Below the pieces are notes generated by a model. It had not been told where the DNA came from and did no database searches. It saw only the letters and a list, made by a program, of their open reading frames with translations. Both the position numbers and the translations under genes were made by a program. 64,000 nucleotides of DNA, taken from contig CAUACA010000001.1 of assembly GCA_958427355.1 (NCBI GenBank), positions 124,001 to 188,000 on the forward strand, written 5' to 3'. This document shows, one piece after another, positions 52,019 through 61,957 of the stretch. How positions within the stretch are numbered: position 1 is the stretch's first letter; the number at the start of each line of letters is the position of its first letter. This stretch comes from an uncultured Collinsella sp. (GTDB taxonomy: Bacteria; Actinomycetota; Coriobacteriia; Coriobacteriales; Coriobacteriaceae).

Positions 52019-54029
52019 CATGACGCTGTTTATCGCATCGCTTGCCGTCTCGTGCATCGGTGCGCTCGCCTCGGTTCTGCTGATCAAGGCCGATAACGCC
52101 GCCAAGACCGCTGGCTGCCTAATCGGCGCCGTCGCCGCGGTGCTGTCGTTCATCGCGGGCCTCGAGGCCGTGCTTGGCGACGTTTCGTCCCTCAACACGG
52201 TCTTCTTCTTCCCGTTCGCCCGTCTCGAGCTCTTGCTCAACGGCCTTGCGGGCCTGATCGTGGTCCTCATCTCGATTCTCGCCTTTGCGGGCTTCATCTA
52301 CGGTCTGTCCTACTTCGACGAGTACCCGGGCAAGGTCGGGCGCGCCGGCTTCTTTATGAACACTTTCGTCGCCTCGATGATGCTCGTCATCACCGCCGAC
52401 AACGTGTTCTGGTTCCTGGTCGCCTTTGAGCTCATGTCCCTTACGAGCTACTTCCTTGTCGTTATCGAGGAGAACAAGAACTCCATTAGGGGCGGTTGGC
52501 TCTACTTCGTCATCGCGCACGTGGGCTTCGTTCTCATCATGGCGAGCTTCCTGCTCATGACCAACGGCGTGGGCGGTTCCTTCAGCTTCAGTGATTTCCG
52601 TACGCATGACTTTGGACCCGCCGTCTCCTCCGCGTGCTTCGTCCTCGCGTTCTTCGGATTTGGCGCGAAGGCCGGTATCATTCCGCTGCACTCCTGGCTG
52701 CCCCAGGCGCACCCCGAGGCGCCGTCCAACGTGTCCGCCCTCATGTCCGGCGGCATGATCAAGATCGGCATCCTGGGAATCCTCAAGGTCGGTCTCGACC
52801 TGCTCGCGGGTTCGGGCGTCCAGCTCTGGTGGGGCCTCATGGTCCTGGTCTTCGGATCCATCTCGTCGGTCCTGGGTGTCGTCTACGCCCTCCACGAGCA
52901 CGACATCAAGCGCCTGCTTGCCTATCACTCCGTCGAGAACATCGGCATCATCTTGCTCGGTGTCGGCGCGTCCATGACGGCGCACGCCCTGGGCAACGAC
53001 GTCATCGCGACGATCGCGCTCATGGCCGCCCTCTACCACACGCTCAACCACGCCATGTTCAAGGGCGAGCTGTTCCTCGGCGCGGGCTCCCTGCTCTATG
53101 CCACGGGTACGCGCAACATGGAGAAGATGGGCGGTCTGTTCCGCCGCATGCCGGTCACGGCCGTCTGCTTCCTCATCGGTGCCCTTGCCATCTCGGCCAT
53201 CCCGCCGCTCAACGGCTTCGTTTCCGAGTGGTTCACCTACCAGTCCCTGTTCAACATCTCGACGCTCTCCGACCCGGTCGTCATGGTGTTCGCCGTCGCC
53301 TCCGCGGCCGCCCTCGCCATCACCGGTGCCCTGGCCGTCACGTGCTTCGTGAAGGCCTACGGCGTCTCGTTCGCGAGCAGCCCTCGTTCCCAGGAGGCCG
53401 CGAACGCCAAGGAGTCCCCGGCTCCGATGTTGTTCTCGCAGATGCTCCTCGCGGCCATCTGCGTGGTACTGGGAATCGGCTCCCCGGTCATCGCCCCGGT
53501 TCTGGGCGACGTCGCCCAGAGCGTGCTTGCCGGCTCCGCCGTCACAGCCACCTCGGGCGTGTCTCTCGTGAACGAGATTTCCGGTGCCGCCACCTCCACC
53601 CCCGCGATCGCCATCGCGCTCGTGGTCCTCACCGGCCTCGCGTTCGCGTTGAGGTCCTGCCTCGGCGCCAAGGCCCCCGCTAAGAAGACCGACCCTTGGG
53701 CGTGCGGCTACGAGCCCAACGAGCACATGCCCGTCGTCGCCACGAGCTTCGCGTCCGACGTCGAACTCTTCATGGGCCCGCTCTACACCCTGCGCGAGGT
53801 ATGCACCAAGATCTGCTGGTCCATCGCGCACGTGTTCCAGAAGCTCACCGGTGTCGCCCAGGGCGTCGAGCCCCTGCCCGACCGTTTCCTGGTCGATGCA
53901 CCGAGCGAGGGTGCCGACAAGCTGGCCGGCCTCGCCTCCAAGATCGAGGGCGGCAACTACTCCGTATACATCTGCTACATCGTCGCGGCGCTCGTGGTCT
54001 TCCTCGTGCTCGCCGTGGTCATGGTCTAG
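52011..54029 (+). CDS. hyfB: Formate hydrogenlyase membrane subunit HyfB (NuoL/Mrp-type)
   Basis: 672 residues, as in E. coli HyfB. About 14-16 hydrophobic helices with the antiporter-like core: FGAKAGIIPLHSWLPQAHPEAPSNVSALMSG (with the lysine/histidine pair) and HTLNHAMFKGELFLGAGS. It should couple hydrogenase electron flow to H+ or Na+ movement. First of the membrane block hyfBCDEF. Confidence 0.93.
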   Translation: MNSMTLFIASLAVSCIGALASVLLIKADNAAKTAGCLIGAVAAVLSFIAGLEAVLGDVSSLNTVFFFPFARLELLLNGLAGLIVVLISILAFAGFIYGLSYFDEYPGKVGRAGFFMNTFVASMMLVITADNVFWFLVAFELMSLTSYFLVVIEENKNSIRGGWLYFVIAHVGFVLIMASFLLMTNGVGGSFSFSDFRTHDFGPAVSSACFVLAFFGFGAKAGIIPLHSWLPQAHPEAPSNVSALMSGGMIKIGILGILKVGLDLLAGSGVQLWWGLMVLVFGSISSVLGVVYALHEHDIKRLLAYHSVENIGIILLGVGASMTAHALGNDVIATIALMAALYHTLNHAMFKGELFLGAGSLLYATGTRNMEKMGGLFRRMPVTAVCFLIGALAISAIPPLNGFVSEWFTYQSLFNISTLSDPVVMVFAVASAAALAITGALAVTCFVKAYGVSFASSPRSQEAANAKESPAPMLFSQMLLAAICVVLGIGSPVIAPVLGDVAQSVLAGSAVTATSGVSLVNEISGAATSTPAIAIALVVLTGLAFALRSCLGAKAPAKKTDPWACGYEPNEHMPVVATSFASDVELFMGPLYTLREVCTKICWSIAHVFQKLTGVAQGVEPLPDRFLVDAPSEGADKLAGLASKIEGGNYSVYICYIVAALVVFLVLAVVMV

Positions 54030-54046
54030 AGAGGGGAGAGGATATT

Positions 54047-54970
54047 ATGAACATCGTTCTTGCGATGGCGCAGGGCCTCGTGATCATGCTGGTCGCGCCC
54101 TTCTTCTCCGGCCTCGCCCGTGTGATTCGCGCGAAGATGCACAATCGCCGCGGTCCGTCCATCCTTCAGGATTACCGGGACCTCGCGAAGCTCATGGCGC
54201 GTCCCGAGTCCGTGAGTTCCGACTCGAGCTTCGTGCTGCGCATCATGCCGCCGCTGTTCCTCGCGGTGTCGTTCATGCTCGCCATGGGCCTGCCCATGTT
54301 CACGCTCGAGAGCCCCATGCCCGTCTTTGGTGACGCCATCACCATCATGTACGCGCTCGCGCTGTCCCGCTTCTTCTTCGCGCTGTCCGGCGTGGATTCC
54401 TCCAACGCCTACGCGGGCTTCGGCGGTATCCGCGAGCTCCTCATGAGCGTGCTCATCGAGCCGTCCATGCTCATCGCGCTGTTTACCGTCGCCATCGTGT
54501 GCGGCTCCACGGACATTGCGACCATGGGCCAGCACATCGTTACGGGCAACGTCTCGAGCGTCGTCGCCGTCATCCTCGCCGGCGTCGCCTTCGCGGCCGC
54601 CTGCTATATGGAGCTCGGCAAGCTTCCGTTCGATCAGGCCGAAGCCGAGCAGGAGCTCCAGGAGGGCCCGCTCGCCGAGCTCTCCGGCCCGTCCCTGGCC
54701 ATGATGAAGCTCGCCATGGGCATGAAGCAGGTCGTGGTCGTCGCTTGGTTCACCTCCATCTTCATCCCCTGGGGAGAGCCCGCGACCATCGGCGTCACCG
54801 CTCTCGTGGGCGCCGTCGTCTTCCTTGTCAAGTGCCTGGTCGATTTCGTTGTCTGCGGCGTGCTCGAGAACTCCGTTTCCCGTTCGCGCTTCAAGGTGCT
54901 CGGTAACCAGACCTGGGCCGTCGTCGGCATCGCGGTCCTCGCGTTCGTCTTCGTCGTCGTAGGCGTGTAG
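54047..54970 (+). CDS. hyfC: Formate hydrogenlyase membrane subunit HyfC/HycD (NuoH-type)
   Basis: 307 residues with eight hydrophobic helices. N-terminal HNRRGPSILQDYRDLAKL and LPFDQAEAEQELQEGPLAE are the NuoH/HycD landmarks that dock the hydrophilic hydrogenase arm. ATG 54047 after GAGGGGAGAGG. Confidence 0.92.
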   Translation: MNIVLAMAQGLVIMLVAPFFSGLARVIRAKMHNRRGPSILQDYRDLAKLMARPESVSSDSSFVLRIMPPLFLAVSFMLAMGLPMFTLESPMPVFGDAITIMYALALSRFFFALSGVDSSNAYAGFGGIRELLMSVLIEPSMLIALFTVAIVCGSTDIATMGQHIVTGNVSSVVAVILAGVAFAAACYMELGKLPFDQAEAEQELQEGPLAELSGPSLAMMKLAMGMKQVVVVAWFTSIFIPWGEPATIGVTALVGAVVFLVKCLVDFVVCGVLENSVSRSRFKVLGNQTWAVVGIAVLAFVFVVVGV

Positions 54971-54986
54971 GGAGAAGGGAGAAACT

Positions 54987-56444
54987 ATGTCAATCGAATC
55001 GAGCTTGTCCCTCTTTGCCATGGTGGCGATCGCCGTCCCCATGCTGGGCTCCCTGCTCATCGTCATGCTGCCGCGTCCCTACGCTAAATGGATCTGCGCC
55101 TTTGCCGGCGGCATCGCCACGGTCGCTTCCGTTGGCTTGGCCGCGACGTTTGCCGGAAACGGCATGAACGCGGTCGATGTAACCTGGGCGAGTATGGGCC
55201 AGACCTTGGTCATGGGCTTCATATTCGACCGGATGAGCACGCTGCTCGCACCCGCATTCGTCGCTATCGGCCTGCTCGTCGTCATCTATTCGTTCCCGTA
55301 CATGAGCGATAAGAACAAGGAGCATCCCGACGCGCCCCGTCGCCGCTTCTACGTGTACTTCTCCACGTTCATCGGCGCCATGGCCGGTCTCGCCTACAGC
55401 TCCACCATCGTCGGCCAGCTCGTTTTCTTCGAGATCACCGGCGTGTGCTCCTGGGGCCTCATCAGCTACTACATGACGCCCACGGCCAAGAAGGCCGGTA
55501 TGAAGGCGCTCATCATCACCCATATCGGCGCTCTGGGACTCTACATCGGCGCGGCCTTCCTGTTCGCCGGAACCGGCACGTTCGCGCTGAGCGCGATCTC
55601 CCAGCTCGATTCCGGTATGAAGACCGTCGTGCTGCTGCTCATCCTGTTCGCCGCTTGGGCCAAGTCCGCCCAGTTCCCGCTCTACATGTGGCTGCCCTCC
55701 GCAATGGAGGCCCCCACGCCCGTTTCCGCCTACCTCCATGGCGCGTCCATGGTGAAGGTCGGCGTGTGCGTGTTCGCCCGCGCTCTTGCGAGTGCCGGCG
55801 ATATCCCCGAGATCGTCGGTTGGGTCGCCATCATCGACGCCGTCGTGACCATGCTCTTCGGCTTCCTCATGTACCTGCCCCAGAAGGATATGAAGCGCCT
55901 GCTCGCCTTCTCGACGATCGCGCAGCTCGCCTACGTGTTCTTCGGCCTGGGCCTCTCCGTGTTCGGAAGCCAGATGGCGTTCAACGGCGCCGTCGAGCAC
56001 ATCTTCAACCACGCGTTCACCAAGACCCTGTTCTTCCTCATCGCCGGCTCCCTCAGCTTCACGCTGGGAACCCGTATGTTGCCCAAGATCCAGGGCCTCA
56101 TGAAGAAGTACCCGGTCACGGGCGTGGGCTTCGCGGTCGCCGCGACCGCTATCGCCGGCGTGCCCCCCATGAGCACGTTCTTCTCCAAGTTCCAGATTAT
56201 TTCCGGTGGCTTCGCGGTTGGTGCTTCCAACACGGTCATCTTCGTCCTCGTGTGCGTCATGGTCGTCGAGACCGTCGCCACCTTCGCATGGTTCCTGCGT
56301 TGGATGGGTAAGGTCCTGCCCGGTGAGCCGAGCGAGACCGTGGCCGCCGGCCAGCCCCTTCCGCGCGCCATGGCGTTCGTGTTCGTCGTCCTCATGATCA
56401 TGGTCGTCGTCGCCGGTCCTCTGTCCTCTAGTTGGATGGGTTAG
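54987..56444 (+). CDS. hyfD: Formate hydrogenlyase membrane subunit HyfD (NuoN/L-type)
   Basis: 485 residues (E. coli HyfD about 480). Antiporter-like core AAWAKSAQFPLYMWLPSAMEAPTPVSAYLHGASMVK and FNHAFTKTLFFLIAGSLSF. It adds a second Mrp-like module; only Hyf-type (not Hyc-type) hydrogenlyases have the extra HyfD, E and F units. Starts 17 bases after hyfC, GGGAGAAGGGAG upstream. Confidence 0.92.
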   Translation: MSIESSLSLFAMVAIAVPMLGSLLIVMLPRPYAKWICAFAGGIATVASVGLAATFAGNGMNAVDVTWASMGQTLVMGFIFDRMSTLLAPAFVAIGLLVVIYSFPYMSDKNKEHPDAPRRRFYVYFSTFIGAMAGLAYSSTIVGQLVFFEITGVCSWGLISYYMTPTAKKAGMKALIITHIGALGLYIGAAFLFAGTGTFALSAISQLDSGMKTVVLLLILFAAWAKSAQFPLYMWLPSAMEAPTPVSAYLHGASMVKVGVCVFARALASAGDIPEIVGWVAIIDAVVTMLFGFLMYLPQKDMKRLLAFSTIAQLAYVFFGLGLSVFGSQMAFNGAVEHIFNHAFTKTLFFLIAGSLSFTLGTRMLPKIQGLMKKYPVTGVGFAVAATAIAGVPPMSTFFSKFQIISGGFAVGASNTVIFVLVCVMVVETVATFAWFLRWMGKVLPGEPSETVAAGQPLPRAMAFVFVVLMIMVVVAGPLSSSWMG

Positions 56445-56454
56445 GAGGTAGGAC

Positions 56455-57108
56455 ATGGGTTATTCGTTAGTCAATATCCTGGGCGGTCTTCTGATCGTGA
56501 CCTCCACCATGGTGGTCGTCTCGAAGACCATCCCGTCCGCCATTAAGTGGTACGCGATCCAGTCGGTTGTCCTGGTGGGCGTGCTGCTCACCCTGGGCCT
56601 CACCACCGGTGCCACCGAGCTTCTCATGTGGGCCGCGTCGGCCTTCGTCACCAAGGTGATCCTCGTTCCGTTCATTCTCAACCGTGCCTACAAAAAGATG
56701 GGTTCGCCTGCCGATAGCACGCTGACCTCCTCCATCAAGCCGGCCTGGACCATCATCCTCACCGGTCTGGAGGTGGCCATCTGCTTCGCGGTGGTCACGC
56801 GCCTGAGCCTGCCCACCGCTGAGGTGGCTACTCCGGCCCTCGCCATCAGCTTCGCGCACTTCTTCGTCGGCCTCACGTGCATCATCTCCCAGCGCAACAT
56901 CCTCAAGCAGATCTTCGGGTACTGCCTTATGGAGAACGGTAGCCACGTGACGCTCGCCCTGCTCGCGCCCACGGCCCCCGAGATCATCGAGATCGGCATC
57001 GCCACCGACGCCATTTTCGCCGTCATCATCATGTCCGCCGTCGTCGTGAGGATCTGGAACGACACCAAGTCGCTCGACTCCCACGACCTGACCGAATTGA
57101 AGGGGTAG
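56455..57108 (+). CDS. hyfE: Formate hydrogenlyase membrane subunit HyfE (NuoK-like)
   Basis: 217 residues, six to seven hydrophobic helices; E. coli HyfE is about 216. C-terminal half (GLTCIISQRNILKQIFGYCLMENGSHVTLALLAP) matches the NuoK-like part of the family. ATG after TTAGGAGGTAGGAC. Confidence 0.9.
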   Translation: MGYSLVNILGGLLIVTSTMVVVSKTIPSAIKWYAIQSVVLVGVLLTLGLTTGATELLMWAASAFVTKVILVPFILNRAYKKMGSPADSTLTSSIKPAWTIILTGLEVAICFAVVTRLSLPTAEVATPALAISFAHFFVGLTCIISQRNILKQIFGYCLMENGSHVTLALLAPTAPEIIEIGIATDAIFAVIIMSAVVVRIWNDTKSLDSHDLTELKG

Positions 57109-57111
57109 GCC

Positions 57112-58677
57112 ATGGATGTTTCAATGCTGACGGTCGCCCTGCTCGCTTGTCCCCTTGTGTTCTCCCTGATTATGGCTGCGCTCCCCAAGACGACGTCCTA
57201 CAGCGTCTTCGCGGGGCTCAACACCATCTCCGTCGCGGCGACCCTCGTCCTTTCGGTCGTCACCGCGGGAACCATGCTCTCGAGCGGGCAGAATATCGAC
57301 GCCTTGGGCCTGTGGCTCCATCTCGATTCGCTCTCGTCGATCTTCGTCCTTCTGGTAGGCATCATTGGGTTCATCACCGGCGTGTACTCCATCTCCTATA
57401 TCAAGATCGATATCGAGGAGAAGACCATGCCGGCCGAGCGCACCAAGCAGTACTACGCGCTGTTTAGCCTGTTCGTCTTCACGATGCTGCTCGCCTGCCT
57501 GTCCAACAACATCATCCTCACCTGGGCGGCGGTCGAGGCCACCACGCTGTCGACCGTGTTCCTCGTGGGTATCTACAAGAACAAACAGGCGCTCGAGGCG
57601 TCTTGGAAGTACGCGATGGTCTGCACCGCCGGCGTGGCCTTCGGCCTGTTCGGCACGCTGCTCATCTACGCGAACGCCGCCGATATCATGCCCAACGCGC
57701 ATGAGGCTGCCTTCCTTACCTCCATCATGCCCTACGCCGACCAGTTCGACCCGATGCTCGTGCGCCTCGCGTTCGCGTTCATCGTCATCGGCTTCGGCAC
57801 CAAGGCGGGCCTGTTCCCCATGCACACCTGGCTGCCCGACGCGCACTCCCAGGCTCCGAGCCCGGTTTCCGCGCTGCTCTCGGGCGTGCTGCTCAAGTGC
57901 GCCATGCTGGTGATTATCCGCTTCTACTCCCTGTCCATCATCACGGTGGGCGACACCTATCCGCGAACGCTCCTGCTCATCCTGGGCACGCTGTCCATCC
58001 TGGTGGCCGCCCTGTGCATCTTTAAGCAGGACGATATCAAGCGCCGCTTCGCGTACTCCTCCGTCGACAACGTCGGCGTGGTCGCGCTGTGCCTGGGTAT
58101 CGGTGGTCCGCTCGGTATCGCCGCCTGCCTGCTGCACTGCATCTTCCACGGTTTCACGAAGGCGCTCGCCTTCTGCATGGCCGGTAACATCCAGCACATC
58201 TACCACACCCGCGACCTGAACAAGATCAAGGGCGTCGTCGAGATCGCTCCCGTCACGGCAGCGCTCACCATCATCGCCCTGCTCGCGCTCGCCGCCTTCC
58301 CGCCGTTCGCCCTGTTCATCTCCGAGTTCCTCACCTTCGTGGCCGGCGTCCAGTCCGGTCCCATCTGGGTGGTCGTGCTCGTGGCCATTGGCCTCACCGG
58401 CGTGTACTTTGCCCTTACCGGCATCGCGCTCAAGTCCATCTTCGGCAAGGCGCCCGAGGGCATGAAGCGCCACGAGGTGCCCGCCCTCATGATCATCCCC
58501 GAGATCGCCCTCGCGATCGTGGTCATGTGGTTCGGTATCGCCACCCCGGTCGCCATCACGAGCGGCGTCGAGGATGCAACGTCCGTCGTTTTGAACCAGA
58601 GCGTCGAAGAGCTCCACGAGGCTCCTCTCTACCGCATGGTGTTCAGTTCCCAGACCAAGACAAGCGAGGTGAATTAG
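57112..58677 (+). CDS. hyfF: Formate hydrogenlyase membrane subunit HyfF (NuoL/N-type)
   Basis: 521 residues (E. coli HyfF about 526). Antiporter core FGTKAGLFPMHTWLPDAHSQAPSPVSALLSGVLLKCA and HCIFHGFTKALAFCMAGN. Third Mrp-like unit of the membrane arm. ATG three bases after hyfE. Confidence 0.92.
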   Translation: MDVSMLTVALLACPLVFSLIMAALPKTTSYSVFAGLNTISVAATLVLSVVTAGTMLSSGQNIDALGLWLHLDSLSSIFVLLVGIIGFITGVYSISYIKIDIEEKTMPAERTKQYYALFSLFVFTMLLACLSNNIILTWAAVEATTLSTVFLVGIYKNKQALEASWKYAMVCTAGVAFGLFGTLLIYANAADIMPNAHEAAFLTSIMPYADQFDPMLVRLAFAFIVIGFGTKAGLFPMHTWLPDAHSQAPSPVSALLSGVLLKCAMLVIIRFYSLSIITVGDTYPRTLLLILGTLSILVAALCIFKQDDIKRRFAYSSVDNVGVVALCLGIGGPLGIAACLLHCIFHGFTKALAFCMAGNIQHIYHTRDLNKIKGVVEIAPVTAALTIIALLALAAFPPFALFISEFLTFVAGVQSGPIWVVVLVAIGLTGVYFALTGIALKSIFGKAPEGMKRHEVPALMIIPEIALAIVVMWFGIATPVAITSGVEDATSVVLNQSVEELHEAPLYRMVFSSQTKTSEVN

Positions 58678-58681
58678 CACC

Positions 58682-60454
58682 ATGGCAGAACCTGAAAAGA
58701 AGGACTACGCTCGTCGTTGCGAAAGCCACGTCGAGGCCCTGCGCGCCGCAGTGCCGGGCGCTATCGAGAAGGTTGAGTGGCAGTGCGAGGACCAGCTGAC
58801 GATCACCGTCAAGCTGGACCGTCTGCCCGAGGCCGTCCACTACCTGTACTACGAGCGCTACGGCTGGATTCCCGTGATTGTCGGCAACGACGAGCGCTCC
58901 CTGTGCGGCCGTTACGCCGTGTACTACGTCATCTCCATGGAGGGGGAGGACCCCGGCTGGGTTACCGTGCGTGCCGAGGTCGACCCCGCCAAGATGACGT
59001 TCCCGTCCGTAACGCCGTTCGTCCCCGCCTGCGTGTGGGGCGAGCGCGAGCTGCGCGATATGTTCGGCCTGATTCCCGAGGGTCTGCCCGACCGCCGTCG
59101 CCTGGTGCTTCCCGACGATTGGCCCAGCGGGCTGTACCCGTTGCGCAAGGATTCGATGGATTACCGTTTCCGCCCCGCCCCCGCGAGCGACATGGAAAAC
59201 TACGAATTCTTGGCCGACACCAAGGGCAAGGAGACCACGCTCGTCCCCATGGGACCGTTGCACATCACCTCCGACGAGCCCGGCCACTTCCGCCTGTTCG
59301 TTGAGGGCGAGACGATCGTCGATGCCGACTACCGTCTGTTCTACGTGCACCGCGGCATGGAGAAGGTCGCCGAGACGCGCCTGAACTATGACGCCGTGAC
59401 GTTCCTCGCCGACCGCATCTGCGGCATCTGCGGCTGCGCCCACTCGGTGGCCTATGCCGAGGCCGTCGAGCGCGCCCAGGGCATTCATGTCCCGCCGCGC
59501 GCCCAGTACATCCGCGCCATCATGCTCGAGGTCGAGCGTCTGCACTCACACCTGCTCAATATTGGCCTCGCATCGCACTACACCGGCTTCGACTCCGGCT
59601 TCCAGCAGTTCTTCCGCGTCCGCGAGAAGTCCATGGACCTGGCCGAGAAGCTCTCCGGTCACCGCAAGACCTACGGCCTCAACGTGATCGGCGGCGTGCG
59701 TCGCGACATTTTGGCCGAGCAGAAGCTCTCCACGCTCACGACCATCCACCAGCTGCGCTCCGAGGTTCAGGAGCTCGTCGACGTCTTGCTCTCCACGCCC
59801 AACTTTATTGAGCGTACGAGTGGCATCGGCATCTTGGACCGCAAGATCGCACGCGACTTCTCGCCGGTCGGTCCGCTCATGCGTGGCTCGGGCTATGCCC
59901 GCGACGTGCGTTTTGACCATCCCTTCGACGGCTACGCCGATCCGGACGTTCAAAAGATGCACGCCGCCACGGCCGACACCTGCGATGCCTTCGGCCGTAC
60001 CGCCGTTCGCATCCAGGAGGTCTACGATTCGATCGACATGATCGAGACCATGCTCGAGAACTGCCCGTCGGGCCCCATCCTCACCACGGATTGGGAGTAC
60101 ACCCCGCACAAGTACGCCATCGGCGCCACCGAGGCGCCGCGCGGCGAGGACGTGCACTGGGCCATGCTCGGCAACAACCAGAAGTGCTACCGCTGGCGCG
60201 CCAAGGCCGCCACGTACAGCAACTGGCCGGTCCTGCGCTACATGTTCCGCGGCAACACCGTGGGCGACGCGGCGCTGATCGTCGGCTCGCTCGACCCGTG
60301 CTACTCCTGCACCGACCGCGTGACGGTGACCGATGTCGCCGCCAAGCGCGACCATGTGCTCGACAAGGAGCAGTTCGAGAACGTCTGGCGCGACAAGTCG
60401 CCGCTTGCGGGCGAGGGCACCATGGCCGCTCCGCTCGATGAGGAGGCGCTCTAA
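58682..60454 (+). CDS. hyfG: [NiFe]-hydrogenase large subunit HyfG (fused NuoC-NuoD type)
   Basis: 590 residues. Residues 1-170 are the NuoC-like domain (ERELRDMFGL); the rest is the group 4 [NiFe] large subunit. The Ni ligands are in RICGICGCAHSVA and, near the end, DPCYSCTDRV. A tail of about 33 residues follows the last Cys pair, as needed for cleavage by HycI after Ni insertion. Starts four bases after hyfF. Confidence 0.95.
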   Translation: MAEPEKKDYARRCESHVEALRAAVPGAIEKVEWQCEDQLTITVKLDRLPEAVHYLYYERYGWIPVIVGNDERSLCGRYAVYYVISMEGEDPGWVTVRAEVDPAKMTFPSVTPFVPACVWGERELRDMFGLIPEGLPDRRRLVLPDDWPSGLYPLRKDSMDYRFRPAPASDMENYEFLADTKGKETTLVPMGPLHITSDEPGHFRLFVEGETIVDADYRLFYVHRGMEKVAETRLNYDAVTFLADRICGICGCAHSVAYAEAVERAQGIHVPPRAQYIRAIMLEVERLHSHLLNIGLASHYTGFDSGFQQFFRVREKSMDLAEKLSGHRKTYGLNVIGGVRRDILAEQKLSTLTTIHQLRSEVQELVDVLLSTPNFIERTSGIGILDRKIARDFSPVGPLMRGSGYARDVRFDHPFDGYADPDVQKMHAATADTCDAFGRTAVRIQEVYDSIDMIETMLENCPSGPILTTDWEYTPHKYAIGATEAPRGEDVHWAMLGNNQKCYRWRAKAATYSNWPVLRYMFRGNTVGDAALIVGSLDPCYSCTDRVTVTDVAAKRDHVLDKEQFENVWRDKSPLAGEGTMAAPLDEEAL

Positions 60455-60455
60455 T

Positions 60456-61172
60456 ATGCTGAAGCTTTGGAAGGTTAACGCCAAGGCCGGCGACGCGACG
60501 GTCAAGTACCCGTTTGCGCCGTTCCCCACCAACAAGGACATGCGCGGCAAGCCCGAGCACAACGCCGAGCTCTGCATTGCCTGCGGTGCCTGCGGCGTGG
60601 CGTGCCCGGCCGATGCCATTCGCATGGACACCGACCTTGCGGCCGATACCATCACCTGGTCGATCGACTATGGTCGCTGCATCTTCTGCGGCCGCTGCGA
60701 GGAAGTCTGCCCCATGGAGGCCATCAAGCTCACCGAGGAGTTTGAGCTGGCCGTCATGAGCAAGGACGACCTCACCAGCAAGAGCGTCTACACGCTCGAG
60801 CACTGCTCGCGTTGCGGCAAGCCGTTTGCCCCGCACAAGGAGATCGACTACGCCAAGCGCCTGCTGCAAAAGGCCGGCGGCATGGAGGCCGAGCAGGCCG
60901 CCCGCACCGTCGGTATGTGCCAGGAGTGCAAGCGCGAGCTCGACGCCCTGCGCGCCGCATCGGCCGTAAAGACCGGCAACGCACACGGCATGGCTGCCAA
61001 CGAGACGCTTGCGTCCGGCGAGCCCCAGGGCCCCGGCATGGAGTATCTGGGCGGCCACGGCGTGAACCCGGAGTATATCGACCGCGAGCTTAACCCCGAT
61101 GCGCCCGAGATTCCCGCCGGTCCGGCGCCGGTCGAGGGCATCATCATGGATTTTGAAACGAAGGAGGAGTAA
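60456..61172 (+). CDS. hyfH: Formate hydrogenlyase 4Fe-4S subunit HyfH (NuoI-type) with long C-terminal extension
   Basis: 238 residues, against about 180 in E. coli. Two cluster motifs, CIACGACGVACPADA and CIFCGRCEEVCPMEA, wire the hydrogenase to the soluble arm. The C-terminal extension has CSRCGKPF and CQECKRELD (four extra Cys that could bind a further metal or cluster) and a Pro/Gly-rich end. ATG 60456, one base after hyfG ends. Confidence 0.9.
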   Translation: MLKLWKVNAKAGDATVKYPFAPFPTNKDMRGKPEHNAELCIACGACGVACPADAIRMDTDLAADTITWSIDYGRCIFCGRCEEVCPMEAIKLTEEFELAVMSKDDLTSKSVYTLEHCSRCGKPFAPHKEIDYAKRLLQKAGGMEAEQAARTVGMCQECKRELDALRAASAVKTGNAHGMAANETLASGEPQGPGMEYLGGHGVNPEYIDRELNPDAPEIPAGPAPVEGIIMDFETKEE

Positions 61173-61174
61173 CC

Positions 61175-61957
61175 ATGGCCGAACCCACGCTTTTGCCCGA
61201 GCGGCTTCAGTACCGCCCGACCAAGATCGAGCTCGACGAGAGCATCGAGAAGGCCAAGGCGACCCTTCTTAAGAAGATCAAGCGCTCGGTGTACGTCTAC
61301 CGTGTTGACTGCGGCGGCTGCAATGGCTGCGAGATCGAGATCTTCGGTTCCATCACGCCCGTCTTCGACGTCGAGCGCTTTGGCATCAAGGTCGTGCCCT
61401 CGCCCCGTCACGCCGATGTGCTGCTGTACACCGGCGCCGTGACGCGTGCCATGCGCATGCCGGCCCTGCGCGCCTTTGAGGCCGCACCCGATCCCAAGAT
61501 CGTGGTGTCCTATGGCGCGTGCGGCTGCACCGGCGGCATCTTCTACGACAACTACTGCGTCTGGGGCGGCACGGACAAGATTCTGCCGGTCGATGTCTAC
61601 ATCCCCGGCTGCCCGCCCAGCCCCGCGCAGACCGTCTACGGCTTTGCCATGGCGCTCGGTCTGCTGGACCAAAAGCTCCATGCCGAGACCACGGTGGAGG
61701 CCGCCGGCGAGCAGGCCGATATCCTGCACCCCGGCGTGCCGTACAAGCTGCGCGTTGCCATCGAGCGCGAGGCTCGCGCCATGAGCGGCTACCGTTACGG
61801 CCGCGACCTGGCCAACGAGTTTATGGACACGCTCGAGGGTGCGCCCAAGGGCGATATCCGCGGTGCCATGGCGCTGCTCATCGACAAGCAGGACGATCCG
61901 CGCCGCGTTGAGGTCTACTCGGCGCTGCAGGATCTGGTGCTGGCCGGAGGTCACTAG
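61175..61957 (+). CDS. hyfI: [NiFe]-hydrogenase small subunit HyfI (NuoB-type)
   Basis: 260 residues. DCGGCNGCEIEI gives two of the N2-type cluster ligands, with GACGCTGG and PGCPPSP providing the others. It sits next to the large subunit and passes electrons to [NiFe]. Two bases after hyfH. Confidence 0.94.
   Translation: MAEPTLLPERLQYRPTKIELDESIEKAKATLLKKIKRSVYVYRVDCGGCNGCEIEIFGSITPVFDVERFGIKVVPSPRHADVLLYTGAVTRAMRMPALRAFEAAPDPKIVVSYGACGCTGGIFYDNYCVWGGTDKILPVDVYIPGCPPSPAQTVYGFAMALGLLDQKLHAETTVEAAGEQADILHPGVPYKLRVAIEREARAMSGYRYGRDLANEFMDTLEGAPKGDIRGAMALLIDKQDDPRRVEVYSALQDLVLAGGH

Noticed and set aside
52011..58677. Recent lateral transfer of hyfB-F because of its different codon look
   Set aside because: The bias toward C-ending codons is also seen in rpsA and fits high expression; not enough to claim transfer without computation.
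52119..58683. Very long minus-strand ORFs opposite hyfB-hyfF, rich in D, E, H, R
   Set aside because: Antisense shadows of strongly biased membrane protein genes; no start sites and unrealistic composition.
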